This document shows, one piece after another, positions 43,323 to 52,490 of a DNA stretch of 64,000 nt. The stretch is from Bradyrhizobium sp. CSA112 (lineage in GTDB: Bacteria; Pseudomonadota; Alphaproteobacteria; Rhizobiales; Xanthobacteraceae): NCBI RefSeq assembly GCF_029051645.1, contig NZ_JAACFS010000032.1, forward strand, positions 1 through 64,000, in the 5' to 3' direction. The notes under the pieces were generated by a model that made no database searches, had not been told where the DNA came from, and was given only the letters and a program-made list of their open reading frames with translations. Both the position numbers and the translations under genes were made by a program. Numbering within the stretch: the stretch's first letter is position 1; each line of letters opens with the position of its first letter.

Positions 43323-44765
43323 ATGACGTTCAAACGTCCCTATGGCGCGGGACTGGCGGCCCTCGCAGTCGGCCTGTTCGCCGCGACCGCTGCTTACGCC
43401 GAGCCAACCGTCAACAAGGGTGACAATGCCTGGATGTTAACGTCGACAGTGCTGGTGCTGTTGATGACGATCCCCGGCCTCGCTCTGTTCTACGGCGGTC
43501 TTGTCCGTTCCAAGAACATGCTCTCGGTGCTGATGCAGGTCTTCTACACCGTCTGCATCGTCGTTCTGCTCTGGGCGCTCTACGGCTACAGCCTCGCCTT
43601 CACCGGCGGTTCCGACTTCATTGGCGGCTTCTCCAAGGCCTTCCTGATGGGCGTGACCCTCGAGTCGAAAGCGGCGACCTTCAGTGTCGACGCCAACATC
43701 ACCGAGCTCATCTACATCTGCTTCCAGATGACGTTCGCGGCGATCACCCCCGCCCTCATCGTCGGCGCCTTCGCCGAACGCATGAAGTTCGCGGCGGTGG
43801 CCTTGTTCGTCCCGCTCTGGGTGACGCTGATCTACCTCCCGATCGCGCATATGGTTTGGTACTGGCCCGGACCGGACCTGATCACGGACGCGGCCAAGGC
43901 GCTCGCCGCGGCGGCTGACGGTGCGGCGAAGACCGCGGCTCAGGCCAAGCTCGACGAGATCAATGCCGATGCCGGCTGGATCTTCAAGAAGGGCGCGATC
44001 GACTTCGCCGGCGGCACCGTGGTGCACATCAACGCCGGTATTGCCGGTCTCGTCGGTGCGCTCCTGATCGGCAAGCGCGTCGGTTACGGCAAAGAGCTGA
44101 TGGCTCCGCACTCGCTGACCATGACCATGATCGGCGCTTCGCTGCTCTGGGTCGGCTGGTTCGGCTTCAACGCCGGATCGAACCTCGAAGCCTCCGGCGG
44201 CGCCGCGCTCGCCATGACCAACTCCTTCGTTGCAACCGCAGCGGCGGCGATGGCCTGGATGTTCGCGGAATGGATCGTCAAGGGCCATCCCTCGGTGCTC
44301 GGCGCGTTGTCGGGCGCGGTGGCTGGCCTCGTGGCGGTCACCCCCGCGGCCGGCTATTCCGGTCCGATGGGCGCGATTGTGCTCGGTCTCGTGGTCGGCG
44401 TCGTCTGCCTGTTCTTCTGCACCGTGGTGAAGAACTCGCTCGGCTATGACGACTCGCTCGACGTGTTTGGCGTCCACTGCGTCGGCGGCATCGTCGGCGC
44501 GCTCGGCACCGGCATCCTGGTGAATCCGGCCCTCGGCGGTACCGGCGTCATGGATTACGCCGCCGGCAAGATCGCGGACTACGACTTCGTCGCCCAGATG
44601 ACCTCCCAGTTCTGGGGCGTCTGCACCACGCTGGTGTGGTCGGGCATCGGTTCGGCGATCCTCTTCAAGGTCGTCGACGTCATCGTCGGCCTGCGCGTCA
44701 ACGTCGAGACCGAGCGTGAAGGCCTCGACGTCACCGAGCACACCGAGCGCGCTTACAACATGTAG
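43323..44765 (+). CDS. amtB: Ammonium transporter AmtB (second copy)
   Basis: A 480-residue channel with signal peptide (near TAAYAEP), the family motif GLALFYGGLVRSKNML, twin-His residues in FAGGTVVHINAGIAG and DVFGVHCVGG, and a C-terminal tail GLDVTEHTERAYNM. Compared with the first copy it has an extra stretch of about 30 mostly Ala/Lys residues (ALAAAADGAAKTAAQAKLDE) in a loop before FAGG, so the two are clearly diverged. Ends at a strong terminator. Confidence 0.95.
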   Translation: MTFKRPYGAGLAALAVGLFAATAAYAEPTVNKGDNAWMLTSTVLVLLMTIPGLALFYGGLVRSKNMLSVLMQVFYTVCIVVLLWALYGYSLAFTGGSDFIGGFSKAFLMGVTLESKAATFSVDANITELIYICFQMTFAAITPALIVGAFAERMKFAAVALFVPLWVTLIYLPIAHMVWYWPGPDLITDAAKALAAAADGAAKTAAQAKLDEINADAGWIFKKGAIDFAGGTVVHINAGIAGLVGALLIGKRVGYGKELMAPHSLTMTMIGASLLWVGWFGFNAGSNLEASGGAALAMTNSFVATAAAAMAWMFAEWIVKGHPSVLGALSGAVAGLVAVTPAAGYSGPMGAIVLGLVVGVVCLFFCTVVKNSLGYDDSLDVFGVHCVGGIVGALGTGILVNPALGGTGVMDYAAGKIADYDFVAQMTSQFWGVCTTLVWSGIGSAILFKVVDVIVGLRVNVETEREGLDVTEHTERAYNM

Positions 44766-44845
44766 TTCTCCCGGGGTGCGATCCGTCGAGGGTCGCATCC
44801 ATAACTCCGGTTCGGGGCACATACCCGGCAATGCCCTGACCGTTG

Positions 44846-44883
44846 AGGGGCTCCAGCGCAAGCTGGAGCCCCTTTCTTTTTTC
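44846..44883 (+). terminator. Strong rho-independent terminator after the second amtB
   Basis: AGGGGCTCCAGC (44846-44857) pairs perfectly with GCTGGAGCCCCT (44862-44873) around the tetraloop GCAA, followed by TTCTTTTTTC. A 12-bp stem with a GNRA loop is about as strong as such signals get. Confidence 0.95.
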
Positions 44884-44956
44884 TGAAACGGATTTGCCGA
44901 ACCCGGGCCGGAACTAGGTACGTTCGTCGCTTTCCGGCGTGATCGAGCGTCACGGA

Positions 44957-45187
44957 CTAATCCCCGCGCGTGATCGCCATGATTTCATCCGTGGAGGGAC
45001 CGGGTCCCGCTATGCCGACCAGCTTGGCTAGGCGACTGGGTTCCCTCGTCGCTTCGACTTTCTCGATCACGATGCTGCCGTCGATGGCACGCCGGAACTC
45101 GACCTGGCTTCCCGGAGCGATCCCGAGGTGCTCGCGCACGGGCTTTGGAATCGTCACTTGGCCCTTACTTGTGACTGTCGTTGCCAT
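44957..45187 (-). CDS. AbrB/MazE/SpoVT-type DNA-binding protein (antitoxin-like)
   Basis: A 76-residue protein whose first 50 residues are a swapped-hairpin AbrB fold: TVTSKGQVTIPKPVREHLGI and VEFRRAIDGSIVIEKVEA. Such proteins are usually antitoxins placed just before a PIN-domain or MazF toxin gene on the same strand. Here the DNA downstream (44766-44956) has no toxin-like frame, only the terminator of amtB. It is therefore either a solitary regulator or an antitoxin that has lost its toxin. Confidence 0.88.
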   Translation of the reverse strand: MATTVTSKGQVTIPKPVREHLGIAPGSQVEFRRAIDGSIVIEKVEATREPSRLAKLVGIAGPGPSTDEIMAITRGD

Positions 45188-45360
45188 GGCAGCCCTCAGC
45201 AGCGGTAATGCCGACCGTAGATATGGTAATACCGCGCAAATTGTACGGGTCGGCCGATGGTTAATCGCGTCTTAACCTCGCCGTATCTATGGTGGTTTGA
45301 TGTGTTTCCGGTCATCGGGTAAGTCCCCCGACCCCTATTGAGAGTGCTGGCGTTTCAGAC

Positions 45361-46584
45361 ATGGCAATGACTGCCTCTTCCGGCGTGGCGCAGGGCGTCG
45401 GCAGCATATCTGCCGGTCAGGCCGAGCGTTCGCCTTTTTTGCGGACCACCGAGTTGCTGGCGCCGTACCAACCGGCCAAGCCATTGATTACGCTGTCATT
45501 AGGCGAGCCGCAGCACCCGGTCCCCGATTTTGTCGGGCCGGTCCTGGCGAGGCACATTGCTGAGTTCGGCCGCTATCCCCTCGCCAAGGGTATCGAGCCG
45601 TTCCGGCGCGCCGCTGCAAGCTGGCTGACCACCCGGTTCGACCTGCCCCGGCCGATCGATCCCGAGAGCGAAATCCTGGTGCTGAACGGCAGCCGCGAAG
45701 GGCTGTTCTTTGCCGCGATCACGGCCGCCCGTTATGTCGGCCCGCGCAAGGGCAAGCCCGCGATCCTGATGCCCAACCCGTTTTATCCGGCCTACGGCGC
45801 GGGCGCCCGCGCTGCCGGTTGCGAACTGATCTACCTGCCGACCACGCTCGCCAACGGATTCTTGCCGGATCTCGATGCGCTCGACGAAGCAACGCTGGCC
45901 AGAACCGTGGCGATGTTCATTGCCTCGCCGGCCAACCCGCAAGGCGCCGTCGCCTCGCGCGATTACTTCACGCGGCTGAAGAAACTCGCCGACCGCCATG
46001 GCTTCATGATCCTGAGCGACGAGTGCTATTCGGAAATCTACACCAGGCACGCGCCGGGCAGCGCGCTCGAATGTGCCGGGCCCGACTTCACCAACGTCGT
46101 TGCATTCCAGTCGCTGTCGAAGCGCTCGAACCTGCCCGGCATGCGCGTCGGCTTTGCCGCCGGCGACCGAAAGTTTCTCGCGGCCTTTCACGAATTGCGC
46201 AATGTCGCAGCACCCCAGGTGCCGATGCCGCTGCAGCACGTCGCCGTCGCTGCCTATAGCGACGAGGCGCATGTCGAAGAAAACCGCAGGCTTTACCGCA
46301 TCAAATTCGACCTCGCCGACCAGATTCTCGGCAGCCGCTACGGCTATGCGCGGCCCGCCGGCGGCTTCTGCGTCTGGCTCGACGTATCCGGGCGCGGCGG
46401 CGACGAGGCGGCGGCGATTAAACTCTATCGGGATGCGGGCGTCCGCGTGATTCCCGGAAGTTATCTGTCGCGGCCGCAGAACGACGGTTTCAATCCCGGC
46501 GCAGGCTACATCCGTCTCGCGCTGGTTTCAGACAGTGAATCAACGGCCGAGGCATTGCACCGGCTGGTCGAAATTCTGGATTAA
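45361..46584 (+). CDS. Class I/II PLP aminotransferase (DapC-like)
   Basis: A 407-residue fold-type I aminotransferase. LSLGEPQHPVPDFV, YPLAKGIEPFRRAAASWL, NGSREGLFFA, NPFYPAYGAGARAAG, SPANPQGAV and the PLP-Lys region SLSKRSNLPGMRVGF are all present. It resembles the succinyldiaminopimelate transaminase group of alphaproteobacteria (lysine and peptidoglycan precursor synthesis), though substrate assignment by eye is weak. It lies just upstream of ftsK. Confidence 0.82.
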   Translation: MAMTASSGVAQGVGSISAGQAERSPFLRTTELLAPYQPAKPLITLSLGEPQHPVPDFVGPVLARHIAEFGRYPLAKGIEPFRRAAASWLTTRFDLPRPIDPESEILVLNGSREGLFFAAITAARYVGPRKGKPAILMPNPFYPAYGAGARAAGCELIYLPTTLANGFLPDLDALDEATLARTVAMFIASPANPQGAVASRDYFTRLKKLADRHGFMILSDECYSEIYTRHAPGSALECAGPDFTNVVAFQSLSKRSNLPGMRVGFAAGDRKFLAAFHELRNVAAPQVPMPLQHVAVAAYSDEAHVEENRRLYRIKFDLADQILGSRYGYARPAGGFCVWLDVSGRGGDEAAAIKLYRDAGVRVIPGSYLSRPQNDGFNPGAGYIRLALVSDSESTAEALHRLVEILD

Positions 46585-46596
46585 TCGCAGGGCCCC

Positions 46597-49038
46597 ATGA
46601 GCATGCCAGCGATCGAACGTGTTATTCCCCTGGTCGGACATCTGCCGGTCTCGATTCGAGACGCGCTGGCGCGACGCCTGCGCGAGCTTGCCGGCTTGAG
46701 CTTAATCGCGCTGTCCGGCGTCGCGGCGGCGGCGTTGATGACGTGGTCGGTGCAGGACCCGAGCCTGAGCCACGCGACGTCGCGTCCGATCCGCAACGTT
46801 CTCGGCTACCCCGGCGCGATCGGCGCCGATCTCTTGATGCAGATTCTCGGCCTCGGCGCGATCATGCTGATCCTCCCGGTCGCGGTGTGGGGCTGGCGCA
46901 TGCTGACCCATCGCACCTTCGACCGCGAGGCGCTGCGCCTTGGATGCTGGATTCTCTGCACGGTGATCGCGGCAGGTTTTGCAAGCTGCTGGCCGCATGG
47001 CGGAGGTTGGGCGCTGCCGACCGGCCTTGGCGGCGTCGTCGGTGACGCGCTGGTGCGCGCGCCCGCCGTGGTATTCGGTCCGGCCGGCTTCACCTATCGT
47101 CTGGTGCTCGGCATCATTTTGTTCGCGGCGATGTGCGCGGCCTTTCTGTTTGCCAGCGGCTGGGGCTCGCGCGCGCGGGATGAAGAGCTGACGCCGATCG
47201 AGGACGATGACGCGCCCTTCGTGGAAGAAGGGGATCGCAGTTCGGTGTCGCTCGGATGGGTGTACCACGCCCTGATGAGCGCAAAGGCGCGGCTCGGATG
47301 GCTGTTGAGCGCGGCCTACCGCTCGCTTGTGTCGAGTTCGCCGCCGCCTCGCACGGCCTCGTTCGAACGCCAGGAACCGAGCCTCAGCGGCCGCGCCGCA
47401 CCGGCACCGTGCCCGCAGGAAGATGAATTCGAGGACGAGGAAGAAGAGGAAGAAGAGGAAGTCCCGGCCGCCCGCGCTCCGCGCAAGAAGGCCGCGCCGC
47501 GCGCACCGGCGCGCAAGTCCGAGAAGTTCGAACTGCCTTCGGTCTCGATGCTGACGGCGCCCAAGGCGTCTGACCGGCAGCCGCTCAGCAAGGCGGAGCT
47601 GGAGGCCAATTCGCGCGCGCTGGAAGGTGTGCTCGGCGATTTCGGCGTCCGCGGCGAGATCGTCAAGGCCAATCCGGGCCCGGTCGTGACGCTGTACGAA
47701 CTCGAACCGGCGCCCGGCATCAAATCCTCGCGCGTCATCGGCCTTGCCGACGATATCGCCCGCTCGATGAGCGCGCTTTCCGCCCGCGTCGCCGTGGTCG
47801 CCGGCCGCAACGCCATCGGCATCGAGCTGCCGAATGCGCATCGCGAAAAGGTTTACCTGCGCGAGCTGTTGACCACAAAGGACAGCAACGAGTCGACGGT
47901 GAAGTTGCCGCTCTGCCTCGGAAAAAACATCGGCGGCGAATCCATCATCATCGATCTGGCGCGCACCCCGCACATGCTAATCGCCGGCACCACCGGCTCC
48001 GGCAAATCGGTCGCCATCAACACCATGATCCTCAGCCTGGTCTATCGCCTGCGGCCGGATCAGTGCCGCCTGATCATGGTCGATCCCAAGATGCTCGAAC
48101 TCTCCGTCTATGACGGTATCCCGCATCTGTTGACGCCGGTCGTGACCGATCCGAAGAAGGCGGTGGTCGCGCTGAAATGGGCCGTGCGCGAGATGGAAGA
48201 GCGCTACAAGAAGATGTCCAAGCTCGGTGTGCGCAACATCGACGGCTACAACCAGCGCCTCGTCGAAGCCAAGGGCAAGGGCGAGGAGCTGACGCGCACG
48301 GTGCATACCGGCTTCGACAAGGAAACCGGCAAGGCGATCTACGAGGAAGAAAAGCTCGACCTCGAACCGCTGCCCTATATCGTCATCATCGTCGACGAAA
48401 TGGCCGACCTGATGATGGTCGCCGGCAAGGACATCGAAGGCGCAGTGCAGCGCCTGGCACAGATGGCGCGCGCCGCGGGTCTCCACGTGATCCTCGCCAC
48501 GCAGCGTCCGTCGGTCGACGTCATCACCGGCACCATCAAGGCGAACTTCCCGACCCGCATCGCATTCCAGGTCACTTCGAAAATCGACAGCCGCACCATT
48601 CTCGGCGAGATGGGCGCCGAGCAACTGCTCGGCCAGGGCGACATGCTTTATATGGCCGGCGGCGGCCGCATCAGCCGCGTGCACGGTCCGTTCGCCTCCG
48701 ACGAGGAAGTCGAGAAGGTCGTGCGTCATCTCAAGACGCAGGGCCAGCCGGAATATCTGGAAGCGGTCACCGCGGAAGAGCCGAGCGAAGAAGACGGCGC
48801 GGTGTTCGATTCCACCGGTATGGGGGGCGATGGTGGCGGCGACCTGTTCGCGCAGGCGGTTGCGATCGTCAAGCGCGACCGCAAGGCCTCGACATCCTAC
48901 ATTCAACGCCGGCTGCAAATCGGCTATAACCGCGCCGCGTCGTTGATGGAGCGGATGGAACTCGAAGGCATCGTTGGACAGGCGAATCACGCCGGTAAAC
49001 GCGAAATTCTGGTCGAAGAGGAAGAAGGCGGGTTCTAG
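46597..49038 (+). CDS. ftsK: DNA translocase FtsK
   Basis: An 813-residue septal DNA pump. Four N-terminal membrane helices (residues 20-195) are followed by a Pro/Arg and very acidic linker (FEDEEEEEEEEVPAARAP), the alpha/beta motor domain with Walker A GTTGSGKS (residues 464-471) and Walker B IVIIVDEMADLMMV, and a C-terminal gamma winged-helix domain (TSYIQRRLQIGYNRAASLME) that reads KOPS. The linker is short, as usual in alphaproteobacteria. It aids chromosome dimer resolution and segregation. It lies 12 bases after the aminotransferase. Confidence 0.95.
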   Translation: MSMPAIERVIPLVGHLPVSIRDALARRLRELAGLSLIALSGVAAAALMTWSVQDPSLSHATSRPIRNVLGYPGAIGADLLMQILGLGAIMLILPVAVWGWRMLTHRTFDREALRLGCWILCTVIAAGFASCWPHGGGWALPTGLGGVVGDALVRAPAVVFGPAGFTYRLVLGIILFAAMCAAFLFASGWGSRARDEELTPIEDDDAPFVEEGDRSSVSLGWVYHALMSAKARLGWLLSAAYRSLVSSSPPPRTASFERQEPSLSGRAAPAPCPQEDEFEDEEEEEEEEVPAARAPRKKAAPRAPARKSEKFELPSVSMLTAPKASDRQPLSKAELEANSRALEGVLGDFGVRGEIVKANPGPVVTLYELEPAPGIKSSRVIGLADDIARSMSALSARVAVVAGRNAIGIELPNAHREKVYLRELLTTKDSNESTVKLPLCLGKNIGGESIIIDLARTPHMLIAGTTGSGKSVAINTMILSLVYRLRPDQCRLIMVDPKMLELSVYDGIPHLLTPVVTDPKKAVVALKWAVREMEERYKKMSKLGVRNIDGYNQRLVEAKGKGEELTRTVHTGFDKETGKAIYEEEKLDLEPLPYIVIIVDEMADLMMVAGKDIEGAVQRLAQMARAAGLHVILATQRPSVDVITGTIKANFPTRIAFQVTSKIDSRTILGEMGAEQLLGQGDMLYMAGGGRISRVHGPFASDEEVEKVVRHLKTQGQPEYLEAVTAEEPSEEDGAVFDSTGMGGDGGGDLFAQAVAIVKRDRKASTSYIQRRLQIGYNRAASLMERMELEGIVGQANHAGKREILVEEEEGGF

Positions 49039-49163
49039 GGTGCCAGCGCCGAACGGGATTCGGCGCAACTATTTTCACGGAAAAACGATACCTCCTAGGC
49101 TCGAAAGCACGATAAAATGGCCTGCAGCGGGATACCTCGTCGAATAGAGATCCGAAATATCTG

Positions 49164-49973
49164 ATGACACAACAAAACACCCATCGCGGGCTGCGCTCAG
49201 GACTGGCTCTTTTGATCGCCACCTCCATCGCGGGCTTCGCGACGCCGGCTCTCTCGCAGACAGTTCCGGTTCCGAAGCCCGCGCCCAAGACCCGCGACGG
49301 CAACGTGCAGATGAGCGCGCAGGAAAAAAAGGGACCGACGACCACCGGCGCCACTCAGGCGCCGCCGAACCCGGTGATTCCCGACCCGCGCCGCAACGTC
49401 CCGGCCAACGTTTTTGCAACCTTCGATGCCAACCAGAAGGCACAGGCTGCCCGGGTGAGCTCCTATCTGTCCTCGCTGCAAACGTTGGTCGGAAATTTCG
49501 TCCAGGTCGGGCCCGACGGCAGCAAGACCAAGGGAGATTTCTACATCCAGAAGCCGGGCAAGGTGCGTTTCGAATATGAGGAGCCGAGCCCGATCGCGAT
49601 TATCGCCGATGGCTCGTCGCTGGCCGTGCGCGATACGAAGCTTGCGACCCAGGACATCTATCCGCTGTCGCAGACACCGCTGCGCTTCCTGCTGTCAGAC
49701 CGGATCGATCTGCTGAAGGATACCAATGTCGTCAGCGTCACGGCCGATGACGTCTACATCAGCGTCACCATCGAGGAGAAGCAGGCCCTGATCGGCACCA
49801 GCCGGTTGATGCTGATGGTCGGCACCAAGGACGGCCAGCTCAAGCAATGGACCGTGACCGACCCGCAGGGTTACGACACCACGGTTGCGGTCTACAATCT
49901 GGACTCGTCCAAGAAGGTCGACCCAGCCCTGTTCAAGATCGACTTCACCAACTATTTTACTCCAGCGAACTGA
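49164..49973 (+). CDS. lolA: Outer-membrane lipoprotein carrier LolA-like protein
   Basis: A 269-residue periplasmic protein: signal peptide (up to PALSQ), a Pro/Lys-rich spacer of about 60 residues, then a LolA domain (VSSYLSSLQTLVGNFVQVGPD, GDFYIQKPGKVRFEYEEPSP, WTVTDPQGYDTTVAVYNL). It should carry lipoproteins from LolCDE to the outer membrane. Alphaproteobacteria often lack LolB, and LolA may serve both steps. It is placed between ftsK and xth, a common order in the group. Confidence 0.9.
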   Translation: MTQQNTHRGLRSGLALLIATSIAGFATPALSQTVPVPKPAPKTRDGNVQMSAQEKKGPTTTGATQAPPNPVIPDPRRNVPANVFATFDANQKAQAARVSSYLSSLQTLVGNFVQVGPDGSKTKGDFYIQKPGKVRFEYEEPSPIAIIADGSSLAVRDTKLATQDIYPLSQTPLRFLLSDRIDLLKDTNVVSVTADDVYISVTIEEKQALIGTSRLMLMVGTKDGQLKQWTVTDPQGYDTTVAVYNLDSSKKVDPALFKIDFTNYFTPAN

Positions 49974-50048
49974 ACGGCGCGCTTTCTTCCATTCTTTCTG
50001 TGGAGAGAACGGAATCCGCGCCGGGAACCGTGGTAATACACGGCCTTC

Positions 50049-50864
50049 ATGCGTTTTTCCCTGACAACGTGGAATATCAATTCGGTGCGCCTGCGCATCG
50101 ACATCGTCGCCAAATTCCTCAAATCGGCGCGGCCGGACGTGCTGTGCCTGCAGGAAACCAAATGCATCGACGACGCTTTCCCGCTGAAGCGCTTCAAGCG
50201 TCTCGGCTATGAGCATATCGCGCTGAACGGGCAGAAGGGCTACCACGGCGTCGCCATCGTCTCGAAACTTCCGTTCGACGCGACCGATATCAGGACCTTC
50301 TGCGACAAGATCGATTCGCGTCACATCTCGGTGGCGTTCGGCGAGAAGGCGCAGCTAGCGAAGCCGGTAGTGCTGCACAATTTTTATGTTCCGGCCGGCG
50401 GCGACATTCCCGATCCGGTGCTCAATCCGAAATTCGATCACAAGCTGAAATTTCTCGACGAGATGAAGGCGTGCGAGCCGCTGCATCCGCGCGGCGACGA
50501 CCGGCATATCCTGGTCGGCGACCTCAACGTCGCACCACATGAGAACGACGTGTGGTCGCACAAACAGCTTTTGAAGGTCGTTTCGCATACGCCGATCGAA
50601 TGCGAGAAGCTGCTCGCAGCACAGGCCCATGGCGAATGGTTCGACGTCGCGCGCGAGCGGATTCCGCTTTCGGAAAAGGTCTATACGTGGTGGAGCTACC
50701 GCGCCGCCGACTGGACGGTGGGCGACCGAGGCCGGCGGCTCGATCACATCTGGGTCTCGCGCGCGCTCAAAGACGGCGTCACCGATTTCAGCATCACCCG
50801 CGACGCCCGCGGCTGGCAGCGCCCGTCCGACCACGTGCCTGTGACGGTAACGCTGGAAGTGTAG
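50049..50864 (+). CDS. xth: Exodeoxyribonuclease III
   Basis: A 271-residue EEP-family AP endonuclease and 3'-5' exonuclease. FSLTTWNINSVRLRIDIV, the metal Glu motif LCLQETK, GYHGVAIVSKLPF, GDLNVAPHENDVW and the catalytic RPSDHVPV are present. It repairs abasic sites in DNA. A repeat element follows its stop codon. Confidence 0.94.
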   Translation: MRFSLTTWNINSVRLRIDIVAKFLKSARPDVLCLQETKCIDDAFPLKRFKRLGYEHIALNGQKGYHGVAIVSKLPFDATDIRTFCDKIDSRHISVAFGEKAQLAKPVVLHNFYVPAGGDIPDPVLNPKFDHKLKFLDEMKACEPLHPRGDDRHILVGDLNVAPHENDVWSHKQLLKVVSHTPIECEKLLAAQAHGEWFDVARERIPLSEKVYTWWSYRAADWTVGDRGRRLDHIWVSRALKDGVTDFSITRDARGWQRPSDHVPVTVTLEV

Positions 50865-50871
50865 TTTCGTT

Positions 50872-51012
50872 GTCGTCGTCCCTGCGAACGCAGGGACCCA
50901 TAACCACAGGACCCTATGGTAACAAAAGCCGTCAGCGACTGTGCCCAAAGACAGGCCACGGCGTATGGGTCCCGGATCGCGCTCGCTCCGCTCGCTTGTC
51001 CGGGACGACGAC
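50872..51012. repeat. Palindrome GTCGTCCCTGCG...GGGACGACGAC (copy 3)
   Basis: Family of 20946 and 28901: GTCGTCGTCCCTGCGAACGC, GGACCCATAACCACAGGACC, and ACGGCGTATGGGTCCC...CCGGGACGACGAC. The right arm carries CGCTCGCTCCGCTCGCTTG, as in the copy at 20946. Confidence 0.88.
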
Positions 51013-51040
51013 GGATAGACGGGATGACGGATAGATAAGT

Positions 51041-51481
51041 TCAGATATTCAGCTTGGCGCCGGCTATCAAAATATCGCTGGTGAGCTGGCTGGTGCGGGT
51101 CGCGAGCTCGTCGCGCAGACGGCGCGCCGCGGCAGGATCGCTTTCGAGCACGCGTTGAAACAGGCTGCGCGCCACCCGGATCACCGAGGAATGATCAAGC
51201 GCGACCGCGCTGGACGGCCGTTTCATCGCGACGATCAGCGCCAATTCGCCGATCAGGGCGCCGGGACCAGCAACGACTTCGGCGCCGCCGTCCTCGACGC
51301 GGATCGAACCGCGCTGAACGATATAGCCCGCATCCGCCTCGTCGCCGGCATTGAACAGATAGTCGCCAGGTGAGAAATCGCGCTGCTCCGAACCGATCGC
51401 CAGCATGCGTAGAGCCGTCGTTCCCAACAGGCGTAGTGTGGGGACCCGCTCGAGCAGGGCTACATCATCTTCGATCGACAT
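51041..51481 (-). CDS. Cyclic-nucleotide-binding domain protein
   Basis: A 146-residue protein with one cNMP-binding domain: ALRMLAIGSEQRDFSPGDYL, YIVQRGSIRVED, PGALIGELALIVAMKRPSSA (phosphate-binding cassette with the Gly-Glu-Leu-Ala). No helix-turn-helix follows, so it is not a CRP transcription factor. It is next to an OmpR-type response regulator on the same strand (51 bp apart) and may be a sensor or scaffold partner. Confidence 0.85.
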   Translation of the reverse strand: MSIEDDVALLERVPTLRLLGTTALRMLAIGSEQRDFSPGDYLFNAGDEADAGYIVQRGSIRVEDGGAEVVAGPGALIGELALIVAMKRPSSAVALDHSSVIRVARSLFQRVLESDPAAARRLRDELATRTSQLTSDILIAGAKLNI

Positions 51482-51532
51482 GGACCGTTGACCGGGATGC
51501 GCGAAAATTACGAATCGTGGCTGCGAATCGTA

Positions 51533-52219
51533 TCACGGCACCAGCTTGTAGCCACCGGCTTCCGTCACCAGGATTTCCGGGTTGGCCGCATCTTTCTCGA
51601 TCTTCTGCCTGAGACGGTAGATGTGGGTTTCCAGCGTGTGCGTGGTAACGCCCGAATTGTAGCCCCAGACTTCCTGCAGCAGCGTCTCGCGCGACACCGG
51701 CAACTGGCCGGCGCGATACAGGAAGCGCAGGATCGCGGTTTCCTTCTCGGTCAACCGCACCTTCCTGGCATTGGCGGCGGTCAACATCTTGGAGCCGGGC
51801 CGGAAGCTGTAGGGGCCGACGGAAAACACCGCGTCCTCGCTGGCCTCGTGCTGGCGGAGCTGCGCCCTGATCCGGGCGAGCAGGACGGCGAACCGGAACG
51901 GCTTTGCGACGTAATCATTTGCGCCCGATTCGAGCCCCAAGATCGTGTCGGAATCGGTGTCGTGGCCGGTCAGCATGATGATCGGCGCCTTGAAGCCGCC
52001 CTTGCGGAGGCTGCGCACGACTTCCCTTCCGTCGGTATCCGGCAAGCCGACATCCATCAGCACCAGATCTGGTGAATTGGCCTTGGCGGCGCTGGCGCCC
52101 TTGGCGCCGGTATCGACCGCGGAAGCTTCGAACTCCTCGTGCAGCGATAGTTGCTCGACCAGCGTGTCGCGCAGATCGTTGTCGTCTTCCACGATCAGGA
52201 TCTTGCGGGCATTGGGCAT
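51533..52219 (-). CDS. OmpR-family response regulator
   Basis: A 228-residue protein from the ATG at 52219. The receiver domain (residues 5-118) has the acidic pair EDD, phospho-acceptor Asp in LVLMDVGLPDTDG, the switch TGHD and Lys in VAKPFRF. The winged-helix domain has RLTEKETAILRFLYRAGQLP and YRLRQKIE...TEAGGYKLVP. No histidine kinase is adjacent. Its neighbours (cNMP protein, divergent L,D-transpeptidase) suggest envelope control; it may be the alphaproteobacterial cell-envelope regulator CenR, which I cannot confirm by eye. Confidence 0.9.
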   Translation of the reverse strand: MPNARKILIVEDDNDLRDTLVEQLSLHEEFEASAVDTGAKGASAAKANSPDLVLMDVGLPDTDGREVVRSLRKGGFKAPIIMLTGHDTDSDTILGLESGANDYVAKPFRFAVLLARIRAQLRQHEASEDAVFSVGPYSFRPGSKMLTAANARKVRLTEKETAILRFLYRAGQLPVSRETLLQEVWGYNSGVTTHTLETHIYRLRQKIEKDAANPEILVTEAGGYKLVP

Positions 52220-52490
52220 AGGATACGATCCTCTTGGGGCAGGCGGCGGACACAAGTGGAAGCGTCTCAAGCCGGGTCTTGGTCGATGGACAACCTGATT
52301 CGCGGGCAAACTTTGCAAGCAAGCCGGGTCTTCAGGCACTGATTCGCATTGAGGTAAGAGATTGTTACAGTTTCACAAGCTGAACCGCAGTCTATCCCAA
52401 ATTTGAGGCGCGTTTGGATGAATGTCCTGTAATGGCGCCAAATGGGGCAATTATGGGCCGGGCAGGCAACCCTTGAATTCAGGCATTGGC

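Noticed and set aside
47977..49068. A 363-codon frame antisense to the ftsK motor domain
   Set aside because: Shadow frame; the plus strand carries Walker motifs and the gamma domain in the same interval.
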